Shown in pieces: positions 57,943 to 64,000 of a DNA stretch of 64,000 nt. Position numbers and translations under genes: made by a program. The notes below the pieces were generated by a model. It had not been told where the DNA came from, ran no database searches, and saw nothing but the letters and a program-made list of their open reading frames with translations. Source of the stretch: Burkholderia multivorans ATCC BAA-247 (GTDB taxonomy: Bacteria; Pseudomonadota; Gammaproteobacteria; Burkholderiales; Burkholderiaceae); NCBI RefSeq assembly GCF_000959525.1, contig NZ_CP009832.1:806001-870000 (forward strand). The letters run 5' to 3'. Position 1 is the first letter of the stretch, and each line of letters begins with the position of its first letter.

Positions 57943-58605
57943 ATGAATAATTTGATGCGCATTTTTATTATCCTGTGTTTTCTTATTGAATTCGGGGCTG
58001 CGATTGCGCAAGTGCCTCAGGCTGAGGGAAGCCCACTTCTTGGTGAGTGGCGGTATGTTTCTGCGCAACACGAAGGCAAGAAACCTTATTCCACATTTGT
58101 CATTCAGTTACATAGGTCTTCAGGCAATCAAGTTGCTGGCGCCTATTGCTTTGTCACAGAAGAGGGGCGGAGGGTTGATTGCAACCCCGACGGGGTAAGC
58201 AATTTGAGTGGCGTAATATCGCCGGACGGATTGCGTGCAACGATCAATTTCTTCTCGTTTTTTGGTGCAAAAGATGGGGTTGCAGATGTGTCGTTAAGCG
58301 ATGGTAAACTGCACTGGAAGGTTATAAGAACTCCGGATGGTGATTTCTTTTATGGTCCATTCGATGTTTTTCTGATCAGGAATAAAAAGCCGTCCAAGAA
58401 TAGGCCGGTCGTTTCTAATCGAGCCTATTTATATGCTGGGCCAACAAGCAAAAGTAAATCAAAGGCGTACCTAATAAAAGGGGATCAGGTCGAGCTATTG
58501 AATATTTCAGGTGACCTGAAGTTTTGGAGGATTAGATATACCACGACAGACGGAAGGACTATAGAGCGCTGGATTGAGTGTGGCACCGTCAACGCATGTC
58601 CATAG
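57943..58605 (+). CDS. Exported protein with C-terminal SH3-like segment (accessory)
   Basis: This 220-aa protein starts MNNLMRIFIILCFLIEFGAA, a signal peptide with a likely cut after AIA. The mature N-terminal part (about 25-145) is beta-rich (SPLLGEWRYVSAQ, NQVAGAYCFVTEEG). The last 65 residues (NRAYLYAGPTSKSKS, LIKGDQVELLN, IERWIECG) look like an SH3b domain. ATG 57943 is chosen because the signal peptide then sits at the N-terminus and GGGTGGAA precedes it. No catalytic motif is seen. It is followed after 12 bases by a PAAR remnant. A T6SS immunity or accessory role is inference from that neighbour. Confidence 0.7.
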   Translation: MNNLMRIFIILCFLIEFGAAIAQVPQAEGSPLLGEWRYVSAQHEGKKPYSTFVIQLHRSSGNQVAGAYCFVTEEGRRVDCNPDGVSNLSGVISPDGLRATINFFSFFGAKDGVADVSLSDGKLHWKVIRTPDGDFFYGPFDVFLIRNKKPSKNRPVVSNRAYLYAGPTSKSKSKAYLIKGDQVELLNISGDLKFWRIRYTTTDGRTIERWIECGTVNACP

Positions 58606-58617
58606 CGCAGAGCGAAG

Positions 58618-58686
58618 ATGCTTAATCTGATTCGGGTAGGCGACGATACCGACCACGGCGGCAAGGTCGAAACAGGGTCAACTTAG
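58618..58686 (+). pseudogene. Truncated PAAR gene (first 22 codons only)
   Basis: The frame encodes MLNLIRVGDDTDHGGKVETG plus two residues, then stops. It matches the start of the intact PAAR protein at 59568 in 20 of 22 residues, yet ten of the matched codons differ synonymously. So it is not a recent copy: it was a separate PAAR gene kept under protein-level selection and later cut off. The break is near 58683, where homology ends at a TAG. Confidence 0.85.
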
Positions 58687-58866
58687 ATGCACTGTTGTAG
58701 ATTCTTCGGTGCCGGTAGGTATGAAGCTCAAGGAAAAGTGCATCATGCACTAAAATGGAAGCTGCGCTCCGCGGCGATTTAAAATCGAAGCCGATGCGTA
58801 AAAGTTTGTCGAAAAATGCTTCAATCGATAACGCAGCGAATCGTGACTTCATTTCAATGACAGAAT
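58687..58866. other. Intergenic remnant sequence after the PAAR fragment
   Basis: These 180 low-GC bases start at the PAAR break point. An 8-bp inverted pair, GATGCACT/AGTGCATC, lies at 58686-58693 and 58737-58744. A 64-codon plus-strand frame (58755-58949) overlaps the next gene out of frame and is not supported. No recognised gene is present. Confidence 0.5.
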
Positions 58867-59571
58867 ATGAGATTCATCGAAAAAGTCGCACTATTCACGT
58901 TCTTTGTGATGGCCTCGTGGACCGCATGCGCCTCACCGGGAGCTTGTAAGAATGAATTAAGAGAATTGGTGGTTCCTTCATTTCAGGATGTTGCAATGAA
59001 TAAGAGCGACATCCAGGCTGAGATTGAGGATGAATCTAATGGAATATACAGCGTCAGGGCGTACGTCGCTGCGGATAGCCCCGACAATCTTGATAAGCAA
59101 GTATCCATCGGGTGGATAAATTTGGATACAAATTCGATGAAGGCACTGGACGTGACGCGCGACCCAGATCATCCGGACGAATTAAAGGTGGACGAGGAAA
59201 AATACCGAAAATTTCTCTCCGATTGCATTCGTGCATCATCTAAAACGGTGTCTATGTGTGATGACCACAACAATCGCACCTCGGAGACCGCCGTTCGCAT
59301 ACTACACTCAGAAAGTAAGATGACGGTAATCGGGAGCGGGCGACTTCAGTTTTATTCTGCCCCTGACTTATCGTGCAAAATTCCTGGTGTTTTTATTTTG
59401 CCAGGCGAACCTGTAGTAGCAGAAAAGAGCGATCGTGGATTTACATTTGTGGCTTACCGGTCGGCAAAAAAGGATGGCCCCGTTCTAGGTTGGGTAAGAA
59501 GTGATCGCCTGAAGCACAACGGCCCAGGAGCCACTCCACGGCAGCCAGCCAATAACGAGCAGACCAAATGA
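58867..59571 (+). CDS. Second exported protein with C-terminal SH3-like segment (accessory)
   Basis: This 234-aa protein begins MRFIEKVALFTFFVMASWTA with a likely signal-peptidase I site after ACA. The N-terminal part (about 25-150) is acidic (NKSDIQAEIEDESNG, DPDHPDELKVDEEKY) and differs from that of the protein at 57943. The last 70 residues (GSGRLQFYSAPDLSCK, ILPGEPVVAEK, VLGWVRSDRLKHNG) align with its SH3-like tail. Its stop overlaps the PAAR ATG by four bases, so the two are translationally coupled. Low GC suggests transfer. Function is unknown; an immunity or accessory protein of a T6SS PAAR module is a hypothesis. Confidence 0.72.
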   Translation: MRFIEKVALFTFFVMASWTACASPGACKNELRELVVPSFQDVAMNKSDIQAEIEDESNGIYSVRAYVAADSPDNLDKQVSIGWINLDTNSMKALDVTRDPDHPDELKVDEEKYRKFLSDCIRASSKTVSMCDDHNNRTSETAVRILHSESKMTVIGSGRLQFYSAPDLSCKIPGVFILPGEPVVAEKSDRGFTFVAYRSAKKDGPVLGWVRSDRLKHNGPGATPRQPANNEQTK

Positions 59572-59819
59572 TGAACCTAATCCGCATCGGCGACGACACC
59601 GACCACGGCGGCAAGGTGGAAACGGGCTCCACGACCATGCGTTTCGATGGTCGCTATGTTGCTCGCAAGGGCGATCGCGTTTCTTGCCCGCAGCACCCCG
59701 ACGTATCACCGAACCTCATTGAAGAGGGCGACTCATCGATAACGGACGACGGCATTCCGATCGCGCGCCACGGCCATCGCGCTACGTGCGGCTGTCATCT
59801 GATTTCGAGTCTGGTCTAA
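59568..59819 (+). CDS. PAAR-domain protein (type VI secretion spike tip)
   Basis: This 83-aa stand-alone PAAR protein is built from the family repeats: MMNLIRIGDDTDHGGKVETG, ARKGDRVSCPQH, EGDSSITDDGIPIARHGHRATCGCHLISS. The His (DHGG, CPQH, HGH) and Cys residues that bind the tip Zn are present. PAAR proteins sharpen the VgrG spike and carry effectors. It has no effector extension and no vgrG nearby. It overlaps the upstream exported-protein gene by four bases. Confidence 0.9.
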   Translation: MMNLIRIGDDTDHGGKVETGSTTMRFDGRYVARKGDRVSCPQHPDVSPNLIEEGDSSITDDGIPIARHGHRATCGCHLISSLV

Positions 59820-60059
59820 TCCGCTTGCGGCGTTGCGCCGCATGCAGTTCAGTCGGGGCACCGAGAAGCGCGTCCGTCAGATCGAGCAACTCGATTCGTC
59901 GCGCGCCGGGAGGGCTGATGTGGGTCGCTTCTCATGAGTCAACGACCAAATTGAATGGGGCTACCGGCTGCGGTAACCCACCGAAGCGCCAAGGAAGCAC
60001 ATCGTCAGCGATATGGACCGATGTGGATGTGGATAAGAACCACCCACAGACGCCGGAAA
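59820..60059. other. Region between PAAR gene and tRNA-Lys terminator
   Basis: There are 240 bases with only short frames in every direction. One plus-strand frame (from ATG 59842) gives about 31 residues starting MQFSRGTEKRVRQIEQLD, possibly a remnant, but I recognise no family. No IS ends or direct repeats are seen. Confidence 0.45.
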
Positions 60060-60097
60060 TAGAAAAGGACTTACACGCCGAAGCGATGTAAGTCCTT
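60060..60097 (-). terminator. Terminator of tRNA-Lys
   Basis: The perfect 11-bp stem AAGGACTTACA/TGTAAGTCCTT (60065-60075 and 60087-60097) has an 11-base loop and is followed on the minus strand by TTTTCT. It lies nine bases beyond the tRNA 3' CCA. Confidence 0.82.
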
Positions 60098-60105
60098 GAA
60101 TTCTT

Positions 60106-60181
60106 TGGTAGGCCGTGCAGGATTCGAACCTGCGACCAACGGATTAAAAGTCCGCTGCTCTACCAACTGAGCTAACGACCC
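60106..60181 (-). tRNA. tRNA-Lys (anticodon UUU)
   Basis: The 76-nt cloverleaf on the minus strand has the 5' end GGGTCGTTAGCTCAG, an anticodon loop CTTTTAA with anticodon UUU (60146-60148), a T-arm GCAGG-TTCGAAT-CCTGC and an encoded CCA (60106-60108). The acceptor stem GGGTCGT/ACGGCCT has two wobble pairs, G1-U72 and U4-G69. Its 3' end faces the low-GC accessory segment, the side at which integrative elements usually insert. It has its own sigma-70 promoter and hairpin terminator. Confidence 0.97.
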
Positions 60182-60193
60182 AAAGAGCAAAAA

Positions 60194-60222
60194 ATTATAG
60201 CGACGGATTGTGGGTTCGTCAA
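60194..60222 (-). promoter_or_regulatory. Sigma-70 promoter of tRNA-Lys
   Basis: On the minus strand TTGACG (60222-60217), a 17-base spacer and a perfect TATAAT (60199-60194) lie just upstream of the tRNA 5' end at 60181. This is the best promoter match in the window. Confidence 0.88.
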
Positions 60223-60238
60223 CAACCCGCCGCGATAA

Positions 60239-60988
60239 TTATTTGATCGACTCGAGCTTGCCCTGCGCCGTCTGCGCCGCGTTCGATCCCGCGTACTGCG
60301 ACACGACCTGCTCGAACGTCTTCTTCGCGGCCGCCTTCTGGCCTTGCTCGAGCTGGTTCGTGCCGATCGCCACGAGGGCGTCGGCGGCGCGCGGGTGCTG
60401 CGGGTACTTGCTCACGATCGCTTGCCACGTCGCCGTCGAACCGCGGTAGTCGCGCAGCGCGTATTGCGCATTGCCGAGCCAGTATTGCGCGGTCGGCTGG
60501 TACGGGCTCTGCGGATACTTCGCGATGAAGCTGCGGAACGAAGCCGCAGCCGCCTTGAAGTTGCCGTTGCGGAACTGCTGCTGCGCCGCGTTGAGCGCAT
60601 CCGTTTCACCCGGCTGCACGGTGCCTTCCACGCCGTCGATCGTCTTCTGCTGCGGCTCGAACTTCTTGAGACGCGTGTCGAGATCTTCGTAGTACTCCTT
60701 CTGCTGCCGCTCGAGCGTCGTCAGCCGGTTCGTCAGATCCTCGTTCTCGCCGCGCAGCGTCGCGACCTGCTGGTTCAGCTGGTCGAGGCGGGCGGATTGA
60801 TCGAGGATCGTACGCTGGGCGGCCGACAACTGGTTCGCCAGGTTGTCGCTCTTGCTGCGCAGATCGAGCACGGCGCGGCGTGCTTCGTTGTCGTCGAACA
60901 TGCCGGCGTGCGCCGGCGCGGCCGACCACGCCGCGCCGACGACGCAGAACGCTGCGACCGCGCGCAGCCAGGTTACACGGTGCGTCAT
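60239..60988 (-). CDS. cpoB: Tol-Pal cell-division coordinator CpoB (YbgF)
   Basis: This 249-aa periplasmic protein has a signal peptide ending APAHA (about residue 28). A trimerising coiled-coil (about 35-105; DLRSKSDNLANQLSAAQ, LDQLNQQVATLRGENEDL) follows, then a C-terminal TPR region (ALNAAQQQFRNGNFKAA, FIAKYPQSPYQPTAQYWLGN). CpoB links the Tol system to peptidoglycan synthesis at the septum. It is the last gene of the tolA-tolB-pal-cpoB run, 19 bases after pal. No strong terminator lies between it and tRNA-Lys. Confidence 0.94.
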   Translation of the reverse strand: MTHRVTWLRAVAAFCVVGAAWSAAPAHAGMFDDNEARRAVLDLRSKSDNLANQLSAAQRTILDQSARLDQLNQQVATLRGENEDLTNRLTTLERQQKEYYEDLDTRLKKFEPQQKTIDGVEGTVQPGETDALNAAQQQFRNGNFKAAAASFRSFIAKYPQSPYQPTAQYWLGNAQYALRDYRGSTATWQAIVSKYPQHPRAADALVAIGTNQLEQGQKAAAKKTFEQVVSQYAGSNAAQTAQGKLESIK

Positions 60989-61007
60989 ACAGCGATTCTT
61001 CCGTTAC

Positions 61008-61517
61008 TTACTGTTGGTAGACGAGATCGGCGCGGCGGTTCTGCGCCCACGACGCTTCGTCGTGACCCGTTGCTTGCGGCTTTTCCTTGCCGAGGCTCAC
61101 GGCTTCCATCTGCGAATCGGCAACGCCGAGCAGCGCGAGCGCGCGGCGCACGGCTTCCGCACGCTTCTGGCCCAGCGCGAGGTTGTACTCGCTCGTGCCG
61201 CGTTCGTCGGTATTGCCCTGGATCAGCACGTGGCGCTGCGGGTGGCTCTTCAGATACTGAGCGTGCTGTTGCAGCAGCGGCTGATACTCGTCCTTCACCG
61301 AATAGCTGTCGAAGTCGAAGTAGATGCTGCGCTTCGCGAGCGGGCTGTTCGGATCGTTCAGCGGATCGACGTTCACTTGCGCGACGTTGTCGGCGCTCGG
61401 TTGCGTGCTCATCGCACCGGCGTTTGCCTTGTCGTCGAGCTTCACACCCGACTTACACGCTGCGAGCGCGCCGATCATCATCACGGCCAGGGCCAGACGA
61501 ACTTTTTTCGACATCAT
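61008..61517 (-). CDS. pal: Peptidoglycan-associated lipoprotein Pal
   Basis: This 169-aa outer-membrane lipoprotein has the signal MMSKKVRLALAVMMIGALAAC with lipobox LAAC and lipidated Cys21. The OmpA-like C-terminal domain (about 65-169) has SIYFDFDSYSVKDEYQ, IQGNTDERGTSEYNLALGQKRAEAV and ASWAQNRRADLVY, which binds peptidoglycan. The ATG at 61517 is set by AAGGAG seven bases upstream. It lies 17 bases after tolB and interacts with TolB and TolA. Confidence 0.97.
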   Translation of the reverse strand: MMSKKVRLALAVMMIGALAACKSGVKLDDKANAGAMSTQPSADNVAQVNVDPLNDPNSPLAKRSIYFDFDSYSVKDEYQPLLQQHAQYLKSHPQRHVLIQGNTDERGTSEYNLALGQKRAEAVRRALALLGVADSQMEAVSLGKEKPQATGHDEASWAQNRRADLVYQQ

Positions 61518-61534
61518 GGTTACTCTCCTTGTGG

Positions 61535-62830
61535 TCATTGCATGAAGGGCCCCCACGACGGCTCACGAACCGAGCCGCCCTGGACGGACAGAATCTGCGG
61601 CGGCGCACTGCCGTCGGAAGGCACCGCAGCGAGCACGTTGCGACCGCCCGACTGCGTGGCGTACAAAATGTACTGGCCGTTTGCCGCGAAGCTCGGCGAT
61701 TCGTCGCGATTCGTATTGGTGATAGCGTTCGCCGCGCCGGTTTGCAGATCCTGAACGTACAGCTTGAAGCCCCCGCCCGTACGGGAGATGTAAGCGAGCA
61801 GCTTGCCGTCCGGGCTCACGCGCGGACTCGTGTTGTAGCTGCCGGTGAAGGTCACGCGCTGCGCCGCGCCGGCGCTTTCGCCTTGCGCGGGCATCCGATA
61901 GATCTGCGGCGCACCGCCGCGATCGCTCGTGAAGTAGATCCAGTGGCCGTCCGGCGAGTAGAACGGCTCGGTGTCGATCGAGCTGCTCTGCGTGAGACGG
62001 CGCAGGCCGCCGCCGTTCGAATTGACCGAGTAGATCTGCGTGTTGCCCGTCAGCGACAACGCGACCGCGAGCGTATTGCCGTCCGGCGACCACGCCGGCG
62101 CGCTGTTGTTGCCCTTCTGGTCGGAGACCATGTAGCGGCGGCCGGTCGGCAGATCGTGGATGTAGACGATCGGCTTCTTGCGCTCGAACGACACGTACGC
62201 GACCTTCGTGCCGCTCGGCGACCACGCCGGCGAGATGATCGGCTCGGTGCTCGACAGCGCGATGCGCGCGTTCTGGCCGTCCGAGTCCGAAATCTGCAGC
62301 TGGTAGCGATTGCCGGTCTTGATCACGTACGACAGACGCGTCGCGAACACGCCGCGCACGCCGAGCAGCTTCTGGTAGATGTAGTCGGCGATTTTGTGCC
62401 CGGCCGTGCGCAGCGTCGTGTCGTTGGCGCTGAGCGACAGGCCGCCGAGGCTTTGCTGCTTCACGGTGTCGTACAGGATGAAGTTGATCTTGTACTGACC
62501 GTTGCCCTCGCGGTTCACGCTGCCCGCGACGAATGCGTTCGCACCTTTGGCCTTCCACGCGCCGAGATCGACCGAGGCCGTCTCGGGCACGGGCGTGCTG
62601 CCCGCGTCGATGTTGGTGAATTTGCCGCTGCGGGCAAGATCGGCACGGACGATCGACGTGACCTGCTGCGGCAGGCCTGCCTCATTCGCGAAGTTCGCGG
62701 TGGCGATGGGGAACTGGGTCGAACCGACGCCGGTGATCAGCACGTTGACCTGCGCGTTAGCGGCACTGCCGGCCGCAATCAGGCACGAGGCCACGAGTGC
62801 CCTGAAACCTAGCTTCGTCATCAAACTCAT
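61535..62830 (-). CDS. tolB: Tol-Pal translocation protein TolB
   Basis: This 431-aa periplasmic protein has the signal peptide [20 protein letters not shown] (to about residue 26, SAANA), an N-terminal alpha/beta domain, and then a six-bladed beta-propeller with repeated WSPDG-type motifs ([67 protein letters not shown]). It docks Pal and the TolA C-terminal domain. A start at 62821 is possible (MTKLG). It lies between tolA and pal on the same strand. Confidence 0.96.
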   Translation of the reverse strand: MSLMTKLGFRALVASCLIAAGSAANAQVNVLITGVGSTQFPIATANFANEAGLPQQVTSIVRADLARSGKFTNIDAGSTPVPETASVDLGAWKAKGANAFVAGSVNREGNGQYKINFILYDTVKQQSLGGLSLSANDTTLRTAGHKIADYIYQKLLGVRGVFATRLSYVIKTGNRYQLQISDSDGQNARIALSSTEPIISPAWSPSGTKVAYVSFERKKPIVYIHDLPTGRRYMVSDQKGNNSAPAWSPDGNTLAVALSLTGNTQIYSVNSNGGGLRRLTQSSSIDTEPFYSPDGHWIYFTSDRGGAPQIYRMPAQGESAGAAQRVTFTGSYNTSPRVSPDGKLLAYISRTGGGFKLYVQDLQTGAANAITNTNRDESPSFAANGQYILYATQSGGRNVLAAVPSDGSAPPQILSVQGGSVREPSWGPFMQ

Positions 62831-62939
62831 GCTTCTTGCTTCCCGTATGACATGGATCGCTGCGCAACCGCAGAGACTGTAAAAATACCCGATTCGTTCC
62901 CGTCGGACAGCGACGGCCGGAGTGTAAGCGCATTTCCCG

Positions 62940-63992
62940 TCACTCCGCCGCCTTGAAGGTAATCGTAATGTCCGGCGGGGTGCGACCGTTAGAATCGGGC
63001 GGCAACGGGACCGACGCCTGGATCGCATTGACCACGGCTTGATCCCACCCCGAATTTCCGCTCGAACGGCGGATCGATACGCTCAACACGTTACCCGACG
63101 GCGTGCAGCGGATCGCAACGACCGTCGTCAGGCCGGCACGCTCGCCGCCCCAGACGATATTCGGCTTCACGCGGCGGCGCACCTTGTCCGGATAGCCGGG
63201 CGATGCCGCATTGCCGCCGGCGCCCGAACCGGTGCCGCTCTTCGCGAGCCCTTCGCCGCCGCCTTCACCTGCACCGGCCAGGCCCTGCATCTGCGCGAGA
63301 CGCGCGCGCCGTTCCTGGTCGAGCTTCGCCTTCGCGGCCGAATCGGCCTTCGCGCGCGCCGCTGCTTCGGCCTTCGCCTTTGCCGCGGCCTCCGCCTTGG
63401 CCTTCGCGGCCGCTTCCGCTTTCGCCTTGGCCGCCTGCTGCGCCTCGAGCTGCGCCTGCTTCTGCTGCTGGAGTTTCTGCTGTTCGAGCTTCTGCTGCTC
63501 GGCGAGCTGTTGTTGCTTGAGCTTCTCGGCCTGCTTCTGCTTTTCGCGTTCGGCCGCCTTCTGCGCGGCGAGCGCCGCCGCCTGCTGGGCCGCAAGCTGC
63601 TGGCGTCGCGCTTCCTCTTCCTCGCGTGCCTTTTGCTGCTGGGCGCGGCGCTGCTGCTCGAGCAGCGCTTCGCGTGCGGCCGCTTCCTGCTGACGCTTCT
63701 TCTGCTGAAGCGCGATGTCGGCCTGCTCGTCGCGAACCGGGGCAGGGGGCGGCGCGACCTTCGCAGGCGCCGGCGGTGTCACGACCGGACGCGGCGCCGC
63801 GACGTCGGGCACCTCCGTCCACAGTTCGGCTTCGGCGCCGGCCGGCGTGCTGTTTTGCCACTGCACGCCATGATAGAGAAACAGCGCGAGCAGCACATGC
63901 ATCAGCGCGGCGAGCGCGAACGCGCGCCACGTGCCGCGCTCGCGCGGCGGCTGAGGCGGATAGGCGGTGCTGCGCGGGGATAACCGGTTCAT
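62940..63992 (-). CDS. tolA: Tol-Pal inner-membrane protein TolA
   Basis: This 350-aa protein has one N-terminal membrane anchor (about residues 24-42, [19 protein letters not shown]). A long Ala/Lys/Gln/Glu-rich helix follows (about 90-240) with near-repeats [15 protein letters not shown] that span the periplasm. A C-terminal TonB-like domain ends the protein ([26 protein letters not shown] to [17 protein letters not shown]). It uses proton-motive force from TolQR, which lie outside the window. The 109-base gap to tolB is AT-richer near 62880. Confidence 0.95.
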   Translation of the reverse strand: MNRLSPRSTAYPPQPPRERGTWRAFALAALMHVLLALFLYHGVQWQNSTPAGAEAELWTEVPDVAAPRPVVTPPAPAKVAPPPAPVRDEQADIALQQKKRQQEAAAREALLEQQRRAQQQKAREEEEARRQQLAAQQAAALAAQKAAEREKQKQAEKLKQQQLAEQQKLEQQKLQQQKQAQLEAQQAAKAKAEAAAKAKAEAAAKAKAEAAARAKADSAAKAKLDQERRARLAQMQGLAGAGEGGGEGLAKSGTGSGAGGNAASPGYPDKVRRRVKPNIVWGGERAGLTTVVAIRCTPSGNVLSVSIRRSSGNSGWDQAVVNAIQASVPLPPDSNGRTPPDITITFKAAE

Positions 63993-64000
63993 TGCGATTT

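Larger units (their letters stand above)
57764..60105. other. Low-GC accessory segment between the AraC gene and tRNA-Lys
   Basis: From about 57.87 kb to 59.57 kb base composition drops well below the GC-rich neighbours and codon use shifts to AT-ending codons. It carries two exported SH3-tailed proteins, a PAAR remnant and an intact PAAR gene, and ends at the 3' side of tRNA-Lys. No integrase, transposase or direct-repeat copy of the tRNA end was found. The first 100 bases after the AraC stop hold no clear gene. Confidence 0.75.

Noticed and set aside
58755-58949. A 64-codon frame ahead of the second exported protein
   Set aside because: It overlaps that gene out of frame, has no clear ribosome-binding site and no recognised family. 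It could be relic sequence but is not supportable.
59786-60091. A 101-codon frame between the PAAR gene and tRNA-Lys
   Set aside because: It overlaps the PAAR end, crosses the tRNA terminator, and shows no domain or plausible start.

Overview
The window is high-GC (about two thirds G+C) beta-proteobacterial chromosome. Gene order and protein sequences point to a Burkholderia, most likely the Burkholderia cepacia complex. The oxyR-katG-dps cluster, glcDEF operon, hrcA/hemH/hslR, grpE-dnaK-dnaJ, rfbBACD block and tolAB-pal-cpoB are all typical of that group. I could not run a database search, so species is not assigned. Coding density is high and nearly all genes belong to recognisable core families.

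Layout. 1-4.6 kb: peroxide defence, with oxyR (5' end outside the window), two possible small ORFs, catalase-peroxidase katG, a 53-aa hydrophobic protein and a Dps ferritin. 4.9-7.4 kb: ubiA (+) converging on proC and a YggS-type PLP protein (-). 7.6-13.3 kb: glycolate oxidase genes glcF, glcE, glcD and a second FAD-linked oxidase (-), with a 7-bp tandem repeat and an array of four 47-bp hairpin repeats between genes. 13.6-15.4 kb: cobalamin adenosyltransferase and flavohaemoprotein hmp (+). 15.5-16.2 kb: a VapBC-type toxin-antitoxin pair (-). 16.3-24.4 kb: aroG, tldD, a nitrilase-family amidase and yhdP (-). 24.6-27.4 kb: glnE (+).

27.5-39.8 kb: recN and nadK (-) diverge from hrcA, hemH, hslR, grpE, a thioredoxin-like protein, dnaK, dnaJ and a fused pabB-pabC gene (+). 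Sigma-32-like promoters precede both grpE and dnaK. 39.9-45.0 kb: a minus-strand run of hda, a HAD phosphatase, pcnB, folK, a deoxynucleoside kinase and panB. 45.2-50.7 kb: purM and a small NTF2-like protein (+), mutL-miaA (-), dedA (+). 50.9-56.7 kb: an MscS-like channel, the dTDP-L-rhamnose genes rfbBACD, a class II glutamine amidotransferase and an AhpD-like protein (-). 56.8-57.8 kb: a divergent AraC regulator.

57.8-60.1 kb is the one clearly foreign-looking stretch. It is AT-richer and abuts the 3' end of a tRNA-Lys gene. It carries two exported proteins that share a C-terminal SH3-like segment but have unrelated N-terminal parts. Each is followed by a PAAR (type VI secretion spike tip) reading frame: the first is a 22-codon remnant, the second intact. 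No VgrG, effector or integrase is visible. This is the best candidate in the window for an undescribed module. 60.2-64 kb: tolA, tolB, pal, cpoB (-), the Tol-Pal envelope system, running towards tRNA-Lys.
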